From: BRH-c54 sp036567945
GTDB lineage: Bacteria > Bacteroidota > Bacteroidia > Flavobacteriales_E > Vicingaceae
Length of the DNA stretch: 64,000 nt
Reading direction: 5' to 3'
NCBI GenBank assembly: GCA_036567945.1
Contig: DATCTM010000049.1
Coordinates: 7,909 to 71,908, forward strand
Shown here: in pieces, positions 1 through 8,370 of the stretch
Layout: each line of letters begins with the position of its first letter
Position numbering within the stretch: position 1 is the first letter of the stretch
Position numbers and translations under genes: made by a program
The notes under the pieces: model-generated
What the model was told of the DNA's origin: nothing
Seen by the model: the letters and a program-made list of their open reading frames with translations, nothing else
Database searches by the model: none

Positions 1-1
1 A

Positions 2-964
2 GTAAAATACAGATATAATCCACATACCTTAAGCTATGATAAAATTAAGCTTACTTGGCGTCAAAAACTGTCAAGAGCATTATATTTTTTAGGAGCTAGT
101 TTGGTTTTTGGTGTAGCCATTTATGCGGTTACCTATTCTTTTGTAGATTCTCCAAAAGAAAAGAAACTTAAAATTAGAAATGCCGAGTTACTTGCTCAAT
201 ATGAATTATTGAACAAAAAATTAGAAAAGCTAGCTGTTGTTGTTGAAGATGTTCAAAAAAGAGATGATAATATTTATCGTGTAATTTTTGAAGCAGAACC
301 TATTCCCGCAGAAATTAGAAAAGCTGGTATTGGTGGTGTGAACAGATATGAAGAATTAGAAAATTTTTCTGATGCTGATTTGATTATTTCTACAGCAAAA
401 AAAATAGACCAACTTTCCAAACAGTTATATATCCAATCTAAATCTTTTGATGAAGTTTTTAAAATGGCTAAAAACAAGGAAAAAATGTTAGAATCTATTC
501 CAGCAATTCAGCCTGTACAAAATGAAGATTTAACTAGAATGGCAAGTGGTTATGGGATGAGAACACACCCTATTTTAAAATATACTAAGTTTCATGCAGG
601 AATGGACTTTACAGCTCCTGTAGGAACACCAATTTATGCCACAGGAAAAGGAACAGTAGTTCAAGCTGATAACAAAGCGAGTGGTTATGGAAATCACGTT
701 AGAATTGACCATGGTTATGGTTATGTTACATTATATGCTCACATGAGTAAAATAAAAGTTAAAGAAGGCGAAAAAATAAACAGAGGTGACATTATTGGTT
801 ATGTTGGAAACACAGGCTTATCTGCCGGACCACACTGCCACTATGAAGTTAGAAAAAATGATATCCCTGTAAACCCGGTAAGTTTTTATTTCAACGATTT
901 ATCTCCTGAAGAGTTTGCTAAAATGGTTGAGCTATCTAATGCTCCAACTCAATCTATGGACTAA
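2..964 (+). CDS. M23 family metallopeptidase (5' partial)
   Basis: Probable peptidoglycan endopeptidase acting in the periplasm. The frame is open from base 2 and encodes a KYRYNPHTLSYDKIKL-like N terminus, which is typical of Bacteroidota M23 proteins. The real start therefore lies just upstream of the window, and the TTG at 101 is internal. One membrane anchor follows (about window residues 25-45, LYFLGASLVFGVAIYAVTY), then a helical, probably coiled-coil stretch, then the M23 domain. Zinc ligands are visible as H..D in FHAGMDF and as HxH in GPHCHYEV. A short tail follows the domain. Family membership is clear. Whether it cuts peptidoglycan itself or activates another enzyme is not resolved. 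Confidence 0.9.
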   Translation, partial: VKYRYNPHTLSYDKIKLTWRQKLSRALYFLGASLVFGVAIYAVTYSFVDSPKEKKLKIRNAELLAQYELLNKKLEKLAVVVEDVQKRDDNIYRVIFEAEPIPAEIRKAGIGGVNRYEELENFSDADLIISTAKKIDQLSKQLYIQSKSFDEVFKMAKNKEKMLESIPAIQPVQNEDLTRMASGYGMRTHPILKYTKFHAGMDFTAPVGTPIYATGKGTVVQADNKASGYGNHVRIDHGYGYVTLYAHMSKIKVKEGEKINRGDIIGYVGNTGLSAGPHCHYEVRKNDIPVNPVSFYFNDLSPEEFAKMVELSNAPTQSMD

Positions 965-999
965 GCGATTTGCAAATTGCTAATTAATTAACAGCTACT

Positions 1000-1629
1000 T
1001 TGGAAGAAATTTTCACCAATTTACTCGACTTAATAGGAACTTTTGTTTTTGCAATAAGCGGTATCAGATTAGCTTCTCGTAAACAAATAGATTGGTTTGG
1101 AGCCTACATAATTGGCTTGGTTACTGCGATTGGTGGCGGAACAGCCAGAGATCTATTATTAAATACCACTCCTTTTTGGATGTTAGATAGCAAATACTTT
1201 ATAACTACAGGCATAGCATTGTTAACTACTATCTTATTTAAAGATAAACTGTTTAAATGGGGAAATACCTTGTTTTTATTTGATGCCATAGGATTAGGCT
1301 TATTTACAATTGTAGGAATTAGCAAAAGTGTGGACGCAGGCTTTCCATTTTGGGTATGTATTTTAATGGGAGCTATTACCGGTTCTTTGGGAGGGGTAAT
1401 TAGAGATGTTTTACTAAATGAAGTACCTTTATTATTACGAAAAGATATTTATGCATTAGCATGTGTAACCGGAGGAATAGTTTATTTTATTTGTATCCAC
1501 TTTAGCGTTCCTATTACAGTAACAGAACTGATTGCAGCGTTTGTTGTTATTTTAGCCAGATTAGTAGCAGTTAAGTTTCATATCCACTTACCGGTATTGA
1601 ATACCATTGAAAATGATGAGGGTTATTGA
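1000..1629 (+). CDS. TRIC/YicG-family (UPF0126) membrane channel protein
   Basis: Small integral membrane protein of 209 residues with two tandem copies of the UPF0126/glycine-transporter-type repeat. The repeat signatures are GGGTARDLLLN (about residue 46) and GGVIRDVLLNEVP (about residue 130), each inside a three-helix unit. Bacterial homologues of this fold are trimeric cation channels. Older annotations call the family YicG/YadS or glycine transporter, and the substrate is not known here. The start is TTG at 1000. An in-frame stop lies at 985-987 and no ATG intervenes, so the TTG is the only reasonable start. It lies 35 bases after the peptidase gene and may be co-transcribed with it. Confidence 0.85.
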   Translation: MEEIFTNLLDLIGTFVFAISGIRLASRKQIDWFGAYIIGLVTAIGGGTARDLLLNTTPFWMLDSKYFITTGIALLTTILFKDKLFKWGNTLFLFDAIGLGLFTIVGISKSVDAGFPFWVCILMGAITGSLGGVIRDVLLNEVPLLLRKDIYALACVTGGIVYFICIHFSVPITVTELIAAFVVILARLVAVKFHIHLPVLNTIENDEGY

Positions 1630-1667
1630 TGCGGTATAAAAAAAATGAAATAAATTTTAAATATTAC

Positions 1668-1697
1668 TTGCAGAGAAAGAAAAAAAATATACTTTTG
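1668..1697 (+). promoter_or_regulatory. Bacteroidota-type promoter of rpmH
   Basis: A -33 TTG at 1668-1670 and a perfect -7 element TACTTTTG (TAnnTTTG) at 1690-1697, 19 bases apart, sit 30 bases upstream of the rpmH start codon. This is the clearest two-box promoter in the window. Confidence 0.7.
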
Positions 1698-1727
1698 CAG
1701 ACCGAAATAAAATAAAACATAGAAAAA

Positions 1728-1886
1728 ATGAAAAGAACGTTTCAGCCATCCAGAAGAAAAAGAAGAAATAAACATGGCTTTATGAGCAGAATGGAAACTG
1801 CAAATGGTAGAAAAGTGTTAGCAAGAAGAAGAGCTAAAGGAAGAAAGAGATTAACTGTGTCTGACGAGCCGAGACATAAGAGATAA
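1728..1886 (+). CDS. rpmH: 50S ribosomal protein L34
   Basis: Ribosomal protein L34, 52 residues, very basic. The sequence begins MKRTFQPSRRKRRNKHGF and contains GRKVLARRRAKGRKRL, the standard L34 signature. The C-terminal tail SDEPRHKR is slightly longer than in E. coli (46 residues) and resembles other Bacteroidota L34 proteins. It is transcribed alone, with its own promoter upstream and a strong terminator 17 bases downstream. It is not next to rnpA or dnaA, unlike in Proteobacteria and Firmicutes. Identification is certain. Confidence 0.97.
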   Translation: MKRTFQPSRRKRRNKHGFMSRMETANGRKVLARRRAKGRKRLTVSDEPRHKR

Positions 1887-1903
1887 ACATATTTATATAA
1901 ATT

Positions 1904-1932
1904 AAAGGGATGCAAAAGCATCCCTTTTTTTT
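1904..1932 (+). terminator. Rho-independent terminator after rpmH
   Basis: Perfect 10-base inverted repeat (AAAGGGATGC / GCATCCCTTT) around an AAAA loop, followed by a run of eight T. It separates rpmH from carB. Confidence 0.9.
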
Positions 1933-2039
1933 GAACAAAATTTTAGGTTTTGTTGAAAAATAAGCCTTTAATCAATCAGTAAATTAAAGTAATTTCGCAA
2001 ACGCAAGAAATTATTATTGAAAATAAAAATAAATAGAAA

Positions 2040-4853
2040 ATGCCAAAAGATTCATCCATCAAACACATTTTAATTATAGGTAGCGGTCCAATAGTAATAG
2101 GTCAAGCTTGTGAGTTCGATTATGCCGGCTCTCAGGCAGCTCGTTCGTTAAGAGACGAAGGAATTGAGGTTACTTTAATCAATTCCAATCCTGCAACTAT
2201 TATGACGGATAAGGTAGTTGCAGATAATATCTATCTTAAACCGCTTACGGTTGAATCTATTGAAGAAATTTTACAAAAACATGATATTGATGCCGTTTTA
2301 CCTACTATGGGCGGACAAACTGCTTTAAACCTTTGTATTGAATGTGATGAAACCGGTTTGTGGGAAAAATACAATGTAAAAATGATTGGGGTGGATATTG
2401 CTGCAATTGAAATTACCGAAAACAGAGAAGCGTTTAGAAAATTAATGGAAGATATTGGTGTCCCAATGGCACCACAAACTACTGCAAAATCTTTCTTAGA
2501 AGGAAAAGAAGTAGCCCAAGAATATGGCTTTCCTTTATGTATTAGAGCTTCTTATACCTTAGGAGGAGCCGGAGCTGCCATAGTTTACGATGAAAAAGAA
2601 TTTGATGAATTATTAAACCAAGGTTTACACATTTCACCTATCCACGAAGTAATGATAGACAAAGCCATGATGGGTTGGAAAGAATATGAGTTAGAGTTAT
2701 TGAGAGATAAAAACGACAATGTGGTAATTATCTGTTCTATTGAAAATTTTGATCCAATGGGAATTCATACAGGAGATTCTATTACTGTTGCCCCTGCAAT
2801 GACTCTATCTGATACCACTTATCAGAAAATGAGAGATATGGCAATTAAAATGATGCGTTCTATCGGAGATTTTGCCGGAGGATGTAATGTACAATTTGCT
2901 GTAAGTCCTGATGAAAAAGAAGACATTATTGCCATAGAAATTAACCCAAGAGTTTCCCGTTCATCTGCTTTAGCATCAAAAGCTACAGGGTATCCTATTG
3001 CTAAAATAGCATCAAAATTAGCTATCGGTTATAACCTTACAGAATTAGATAACCAGATTACTAAATCTACTTCGGCTTATTTTGAACCAACACTAGATTA
3101 CGTTATTGTAAAAATACCTAGATGGAATTTTGATAAATTTAAAGGTGCTAACAGAACATTAGGACTTCAAATGAAATCTGTTGGTGAAGTTATGGGTATC
3201 GGACGTTCTTTTCAGGAAGCATTACAAAAAGCTTGTCAGAGTTTAGAAATAAACAGAAATGGATTGGGTGCTGATGGTAAAGAATTGACCAACCAAGATG
3301 TAATTTTAAAAAGTTTAGAAAACCCGAGTTGGGACAGACTTTTCCATATTTATGATGCCATAAAAATGGGAATTCCTTTTAAAACCATTTTCGATAAAAC
3401 AAAAATTGATCATTGGTTTTTAAGACAAATTGAGGATTTTATAAAACTCGAAAAAAGAATTGAAGCTTATACCTTAAATTCTATTCCGAAAGAATTGATG
3501 TATGAAGCAAAACAAAAAGGTTATGCCGACAGACAAATTGCTCACTTATTAAAGTGTTTAGAAAGTGAAGTTTACACCAAACGAAATGAAATGAACATTA
3601 AGCGAGTATATAAATTGGTTGATACCTGTGCAGCTGAATTTCCTGCTCAAACACCTTATTACTACTCTACTTTTGAAGATGAAAATGAATCTGTAGTTAC
3701 GGACAGAAAGAAAGTAGTTGTATTAGGGTCTGGACCAAACAGAATAGGACAAGGAATAGAGTTTGACTACAGTTGTGTACATGGAGTACTAGCCGCCAAA
3801 GAAATGGGCTACGAAACCATTATGATTAATTGTAACCCCGAAACTGTTTCTACCGATTTTGATACTGCTGACAAATTATACTTTGAACCTGTTTTTTGGG
3901 AACATATTTATGATATTATTCAACACGAAAAACCTGAAGGAGTTATTGTTCAGTTAGGTGGGCAAACCGCTTTAAAATTAGCTGAGAAATTAGAAAAATA
4001 TGGTGTTAAAATTATAGGAACTTCTTTTGAAGCATTGGATATTGCTGAAGATAGAGGGCGTTTTTCTAATGTGTTAAAAGAATTAAATATTCCTTACCCA
4101 GAATTTGGTGTAGTAGAAAGTGCTGAACAAGCTATACAATTATCTAAAAATTTAGGTTTTCCATTATTAGTTCGCCCTTCTTATGTGTTGGGTGGACAAA
4201 AAATGAAAATTGTAATTAACGAAGAAGAATTAGAACACCATGTTGTGGATATTTTAAAAGCAATGCCTGATAATCAGATTTTGCTCGACCACTTTTTAGG
4301 CGGAGCAATTGAAGCTGAAGCAGATGCTATTTGTGATGGCGAAAATGTTTATATTATTGGTGTGATGCAACATATAGAACCTGCCGGAATCCACTCTGGA
4401 GACTCTTATGCGGTACTTCCTCCTTATAATTTAGGTGATTTAATTATTACTCAAATAGAAGATATTACTAAGAAAATAGCTGTGCGATTAAAAACAGTTG
4501 GATTAATAAACATTCAGTTTGCTGTAAAAGATGATGTGGTTTATGTAATTGAAGCCAACCCAAGAGCTTCTAGAACCGTTCCTTTTATTGCCAAAGCTTA
4601 TGATGAGCCTTATGTAAACTATGCTACCAAAGTAATGTTAGGTGCCAAAGTAACAGACTTTACATTTAACCCTAGAAAACAAGGTTATGCTATAAAAATT
4701 CCGGTATTCTCTTTCAATAAATTCCCGAATGTAAACAAAGAATTAGGACCGGAAATGAAATCTACAGGAGAAGCCATAAGGTTCATAGATAGCTTAAAAG
4801 ACAAGTTCTTTAGAGATATTTATGCTGAACGAAATTTATATTTAAGTAAATAA
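2040..4853 (+). CDS. carB: Carbamoyl-phosphate synthase large subunit
   Basis: Makes carbamoyl phosphate from bicarbonate, ammonia (delivered by CarA) and two ATP, for pyrimidine and arginine synthesis. The protein has the two homologous halves of CarB. The first starts with IIGSGPIVIGQACEFDYAG and the second (about residue 560) with VLGSGPNRIGQGIEFDYS. Each is followed by an ATP-grasp domain, with INPRVSRSSALASKATG in the first and EANPRASRTVPFIAKA in the second. At 937 residues it stops where the E. coli protein (1073) begins its C-terminal MGS-like allosteric domain, so UMP/ornithine control through that domain is absent. This shortened form is, to my knowledge, usual in flavobacteria. carA is not in the window. 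Confidence 0.96.
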   Translation: MPKDSSIKHILIIGSGPIVIGQACEFDYAGSQAARSLRDEGIEVTLINSNPATIMTDKVVADNIYLKPLTVESIEEILQKHDIDAVLPTMGGQTALNLCIECDETGLWEKYNVKMIGVDIAAIEITENREAFRKLMEDIGVPMAPQTTAKSFLEGKEVAQEYGFPLCIRASYTLGGAGAAIVYDEKEFDELLNQGLHISPIHEVMIDKAMMGWKEYELELLRDKNDNVVIICSIENFDPMGIHTGDSITVAPAMTLSDTTYQKMRDMAIKMMRSIGDFAGGCNVQFAVSPDEKEDIIAIEINPRVSRSSALASKATGYPIAKIASKLAIGYNLTELDNQITKSTSAYFEPTLDYVIVKIPRWNFDKFKGANRTLGLQMKSVGEVMGIGRSFQEALQKACQSLEINRNGLGADGKELTNQDVILKSLENPSWDRLFHIYDAIKMGIPFKTIFDKTKIDHWFLRQIEDFIKLEKRIEAYTLNSIPKELMYEAKQKGYADRQIAHLLKCLESEVYTKRNEMNIKRVYKLVDTCAAEFPAQTPYYYSTFEDENESVVTDRKKVVVLGSGPNRIGQGIEFDYSCVHGVLAAKEMGYETIMINCNPETVSTDFDTADKLYFEPVFWEHIYDIIQHEKPEGVIVQLGGQTALKLAEKLEKYGVKIIGTSFEALDIAEDRGRFSNVLKELNIPYPEFGVVESAEQAIQLSKNLGFPLLVRPSYVLGGQKMKIVINEEELEHHVVDILKAMPDNQILLDHFLGGAIEAEADAICDGENVYIIGVMQHIEPAGIHSGDSYAVLPPYNLGDLIITQIEDITKKIAVRLKTVGLINIQFAVKDDVVYVIEANPRASRTVPFIAKAYDEPYVNYATKVMLGAKVTDFTFNPRKQGYAIKIPVFSFNKFPNVNKELGPEMKSTGEAIRFIDSLKDKFFRDIYAERNLYLSK

Positions 4854-4926
4854 TTAATGTGTAAATGTGTAAATTTGAACATGTGAGAATGTAATAATCT
4901 CTAACTTCTTAACTTTTTATTATTTT

Positions 4927-5199
4927 ATGCAAATCTTACGCACTATACTCATTATTGTACTTGTTTATTATGCATTCAAGTTTTTATTTCGATTTTTACT
5001 ACCAATCATTTTAAAAAGTTGGGTGGATAAAAAAACACAACAATTTCAGCAACAAAGCAATTTTATGGATAGCGAAAAAGCTAAAGAATTTGCCAAGCAA
5101 AAAGAAGGTGAAATAAAAATTAAACCTACCAATAAATCACAGAAACCTGACACAGATAATGTTGGGGATTATGTGGATTATGAAGAAGTAAAAGATTAG
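4927..5199 (+). CDS. DUF4834 family membrane protein
   Basis: Protein of 90 residues. A single N-terminal hydrophobic helix (about residues 3-32, ILRTILIIVLVYYAFKFLF) is followed by a hydrophilic, Lys/Gln-rich tail ending in an acidic stretch (NVGDYVDYEEVKD). This matches the Bacteroidota family DUF4834, whose function is unknown. It lies 73 bases downstream of carB and could be read from the carB transcript. Probably an inner-membrane protein with a cytoplasmic tail. Confidence 0.75.
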   Translation: MQILRTILIIVLVYYAFKFLFRFLLPIILKSWVDKKTQQFQQQSNFMDSEKAKEFAKQKEGEIKIKPTNKSQKPDTDNVGDYVDYEEVKD

Positions 5200-5277
5200 C
5201 TAATAAATAACCTTAGATAAGTAAATCTCGTTAATTAAAGCGTTACCTTTATAAAGTATTCACAAAAAATATATATT

Positions 5278-5910
5278 ATGAAAAAGATTATTATAGGATT
5301 AAGTCTAATTTTTATTGGAAGTCAGTTGTTTATGTCTTGTAGCTCTGAAAATGCAGTTGTAAGTCAGTTTTCTAAAAGAAAATATCTTAAAAATTTCAAA
5401 GAGAACAAACTAAACAATAATGACAAGATTAACCAAAGAGAAAACACTTACGAATTAGCCGAAATTGAATCAAAATCAAATGAAGAAATTACGCTAACAG
5501 CTTCTACCACTGAAGAAATTAATCTCTCCACAACTACAACTGAAAACAATGAGTTAGCAAGTACTGTAGAAACTTCAACTGAAATAATTGAAAAAGAAGT
5601 TTTTGAAACATTAAAAAGTAAAACCGATTACAATTGGGATAACTATAACAGAAGCATCGATTTTTCTAAGATGAATGATGCTAGTAAAGTTTTTAAAGGA
5701 GAAAACATTGCTCAACATAACTTACAATCAAAACAAGCACATGATTTAGTGTTGATTTTATGTGGTATATTTTTACCTCCTTTAGGTGTGTTTTTATATG
5801 AAGGTACAATCACTAATAATTTTTGGTTAGATTTATTATTAACCCTTTTCTTTTGGTTACCAGGAATTATTTTTGCTTTCTTGGTGATGTATGGTGGTGT
5901 TTCTATTTAA
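5278..5910 (+). CDS. Lipoprotein with C-terminal Pmp3/YqaE-like membrane domain
   Basis: Protein of 210 residues. An N-terminal signal peptide ends in a lipobox-like FMSC with Cys21. The middle (about 55-120) is rich in Thr, Glu and Ser and probably disordered. The end (about 152-210) has two hydrophobic helices with the pattern LVLILCGIFLPPLGVFLYEG, then WLDLLLTLFFWLPGIIFAFLVMY. These match the Pmp3/YqaE (UPF0057) small membrane family. A lipoprotein anchor fused to a Pmp3-like hairpin is also seen in other Bacteroidota, as far as I recall. Function unknown; Pmp3 proteins are linked to membrane potential and salt stress. It is convergent with the next gene and shares a terminator. Confidence 0.7.
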   Translation: MKKIIIGLSLIFIGSQLFMSCSSENAVVSQFSKRKYLKNFKENKLNNNDKINQRENTYELAEIESKSNEEITLTASTTEEINLSTTTTENNELASTVETSTEIIEKEVFETLKSKTDYNWDNYNRSIDFSKMNDASKVFKGENIAQHNLQSKQAHDLVLILCGIFLPPLGVFLYEGTITNNFWLDLLLTLFFWLPGIIFAFLVMYGGVSI

Positions 5911-5922
5911 AAACAACTTAGA

Positions 5923-5970
5923 ACATAAACGACAAAAGCCTCAGGATTCTGAGGCTTTTGTCGTTTATGT
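5923..5970. terminator. Bidirectional terminator (perfect 22-base arms)
   Basis: A perfect inverted repeat runs from ACATAAACGACAAAAGCCTCAG (5923-5944) over a GATT loop to its complement (5949-5970). It lies between the convergent lipoprotein and acyl-CoA dehydrogenase genes and can end transcription from both sides. Confidence 0.85.
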
Positions 5971-5987
5971 ATTTCCCAATCCTTCTT

Positions 5988-7127
5988 TTACTTAAGAACA
6001 GCTCTTGAGATAACAATCTTTTGTACTTCGCTGGTTCCTTCATAAATCTGAGTGATTTTAGCATCTCTCATTAATCGTTCTACATGGTATTCTTTTACAA
6101 AACCGTAACCACCATGTACCTGAACTGCTTCTGTAGTTACCCACATGGCTACTCTAGAGGCAAAAACTTTGGCCATAGCTCCTTCTTTATCAAAGTTTTG
6201 TTTTTGGTCTTTTAAGTAGGCAGCTTTTAAACATAATAAACGAGCAGCTTCAATTTCTGTAGCCATATCTGCTAATTTAAAGGCAATGGCTTGATGTTGA
6301 TGAATTGGTTTACCAAAAGCTTCTCTTTCTTTAGAGTAAGCCAATGCTAATTCATAAGCTCCAGAAGCGATACCTAAAGCCTGAGAAGCAATACCAATTC
6401 TACCTCCGGAAAGTACAGACATCGCGAATTTAAAACCAAATCCATCTTCGCCAATACGGTTTTCTTTAGGTACTTTCACATCATTAAACAATAAAGTATG
6501 AGTATCAGAAGCTCTAATTCCCATTTTATTTTCTTTAGCTCCTACTTTAAAGCCTTCCCATGTTTTGTCAACAATAAAAGCATTAATTCCTCTATGTCCT
6601 TTAGCAACATCAGTTTGAGCAATAACAATATAGTAAGATGCCGAACCACCGTTGGTAATCCAATTTTTGGTTCCATTTAATAAATAATGGTCACCCATAT
6701 CAATAGCTGTAGTTCTTTGCGAAGTAGCATCAGAACCAGCTTCCGGTTCAGATAAACAGAATGCTCCAATTTTCTCTCCGGTAGCACATGGCACCAAATA
6801 TTTTTGTCTTTGCTCTTCCGTTCCATATTTTTCAATTCCCCAGCAATAAAGTGAATTATTTACCGACATTACCACAGAGGTAGACGCATCTACTTTACTA
6901 ATTTCTTCCATGGCCAATACATAAGAAATAGTATCCATTCCACCACCACCATATTTCGGGTCAACCATCATTCCTAAGAAACCTAATTCTCCTAATTGTT
7001 TTACTTGCTCAGCAGGAAATTCTTGCTTTTCATCTCTTTCTATAACTCCCGGTTTTAATACGTTTTGTGCGAAATCTCTTGCAGCATCTCTAACTGCTAA
7101 ATGTTCTTCTGTTAATTGAAAATCCAT
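5988..7127 (-). CDS. Acyl-CoA dehydrogenase (short-chain/butyryl-CoA type)
   Basis: FAD enzyme that desaturates acyl-CoA at the alpha-beta bond in fatty-acid or branched-chain amino-acid breakdown. About 379 residues, starting MDFQLTEEHLAVRDAARDFA at 7127. An in-frame ATG 14 codons further upstream would add a tail unlike the family, so I chose 7127. Visible motifs are FCLSEPEAGSDA (FAD/substrate loop), WITNG, and a C-terminal QIYEGTSEVQKIVISRAVL that carries the catalytic-base glutamate of the YEGT motif. Closest in appearance to bacterial butyryl-CoA dehydrogenase; chain-length preference cannot be read from the sequence. It stands alone, divergent from anmK. Confidence 0.92.
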   Translation of the reverse strand: MDFQLTEEHLAVRDAARDFAQNVLKPGVIERDEKQEFPAEQVKQLGELGFLGMMVDPKYGGGGMDTISYVLAMEEISKVDASTSVVMSVNNSLYCWGIEKYGTEEQRQKYLVPCATGEKIGAFCLSEPEAGSDATSQRTTAIDMGDHYLLNGTKNWITNGGSASYYIVIAQTDVAKGHRGINAFIVDKTWEGFKVGAKENKMGIRASDTHTLLFNDVKVPKENRIGEDGFGFKFAMSVLSGGRIGIASQALGIASGAYELALAYSKEREAFGKPIHQHQAIAFKLADMATEIEAARLLCLKAAYLKDQKQNFDKEGAMAKVFASRVAMWVTTEAVQVHGGYGFVKEYHVERLMRDAKITQIYEGTSEVQKIVISRAVLK

Positions 7128-7206
7128 AACTTTTATATTGTTTTTGTTAAAATAGTAATTAAATTGCAAGGTAATATTTTACTTCATTTTATGTCTGAAA
7201 AACACA

Positions 7207-7214
7207 TATATTTG
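7207..7214 (+). promoter_or_regulatory. -7 promoter element for anmK
   Basis: A perfect TAnnTTTG match (TATATTTG) lies 44 bases before the anmK start, in the region divergent from the acyl-CoA dehydrogenase. No clear -33 TTG at the right distance. Confidence 0.4.
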
Positions 7215-7258
7215 AAGTGTTACAAAACTAATAGATTTATTCAAAAAGTAGCCATTTT

Positions 7259-8332
7259 ATGAAAGAAAATTACCATGCAATAGGATTAATGTCGGGCACA
7301 TCATTAGATGGTTTAGATATGGTTGAAGTTACTTTTAATTATTCTTCTGAAAATCAATGGGATTTTACGATTTTAAATACTAAAACCTTAGCTTATAAAA
7401 GTGAGCTCAAGGAACAATTAATTCAATCAAAACAATTATCAGGAGAAGAATTAATGTTATTAAATAATCAGTTGGGTAATTTTTTTGGTATAGCTATTAA
7501 CGATTTTATAATAGAAAAGAAGATACCTAAAACTGCAATAGATTTTATAGCTTCTCACGGACATACTGTTTTTCATCAACCCAATAAAAATTTCACCTTG
7601 CAAATTGGCAATGGAGCTAAAATTGCTGCTAAAACCGGAATAAATGTTATTTGCGACTTTCGCTCTACAGATGTTGCTTTAGGCGGACAAGGAGCTCCAT
7701 TAGTTCCGATTGGAGATCAAATTCTTTTTAATAATTATGATATCTGCCTCAATTTAGGAGGAATTGCCAATCTATCTTTTTCGCAAGAACAACAAACTAT
7801 TGCGTATGATGTTGCTCCTTGTAATATTGTACTGAATGCTTTAGCTCAACAACTAGGGGCTGAATATGACGAAAGCGGTAATTTTGCTCGACTAGGAAAT
7901 GTTAATCAAGAATTATTGAGCGAACTAAATGCCTTCACTTTTTATGCACAAGAAATACCAAAATCGTTAGGTATAGAGTGGATTGAAAATCATATTTTTC
8001 CATTGTTGGAGAAAAGTTCTTTATCCACACAAGACCAACTTTGTACTTTTGTAGAACACATTTCACATCAATTAAAAGCAGCATTTCCAACAGAAAGCAA
8101 AACTGTTTTAGCAACAGGTGGCGGTGCTTGGAATACCTTTTTAGTAGAAAGAATTGCTCAAGTAAGCAATAAAACTATTATTGTTCCTGATGAAAAACTT
8201 GTCAACTATAAAGAAGCAATCATTTTTGCTTTTTTAGGCGTATTAAGAATGAGAAACGAAGTAAATTGCCTACAGTCAGTTACAGGAGCTACAAAAGATA
8301 ACGTGGGTGGCGCAATTTATTTGGGAGTTTAA
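7259..8332 (+). CDS. anmK: Anhydro-N-acetylmuramic acid kinase
   Basis: Phosphorylates and hydrolyses 1,6-anhydro-MurNAc to MurNAc-6-phosphate in cell-wall recycling, in the cytoplasm. 357 residues, typical length. Signature motifs are IGLMSGTSLDGLD at the N terminus (ATP phosphate binding), GHTVFHQP, NLGGIANLS, and LATGGGAWN near residue 285. Ends at GATKDNVGGAIYLGV, close to the usual end. Single gene with its own promoter, convergent with the downstream glycosyltransferase. No murQ or other recycling genes are beside it. Confidence 0.95.
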   Translation: MKENYHAIGLMSGTSLDGLDMVEVTFNYSSENQWDFTILNTKTLAYKSELKEQLIQSKQLSGEELMLLNNQLGNFFGIAINDFIIEKKIPKTAIDFIASHGHTVFHQPNKNFTLQIGNGAKIAAKTGINVICDFRSTDVALGGQGAPLVPIGDQILFNNYDICLNLGGIANLSFSQEQQTIAYDVAPCNIVLNALAQQLGAEYDESGNFARLGNVNQELLSELNAFTFYAQEIPKSLGIEWIENHIFPLLEKSSLSTQDQLCTFVEHISHQLKAAFPTESKTVLATGGGAWNTFLVERIAQVSNKTIIVPDEKLVNYKEAIIFAFLGVLRMRNEVNCLQSVTGATKDNVGGAIYLGV

Positions 8333-8370
8333 AGTCAGAAGACTGAAGATTAACTAATAACATTTATCAA

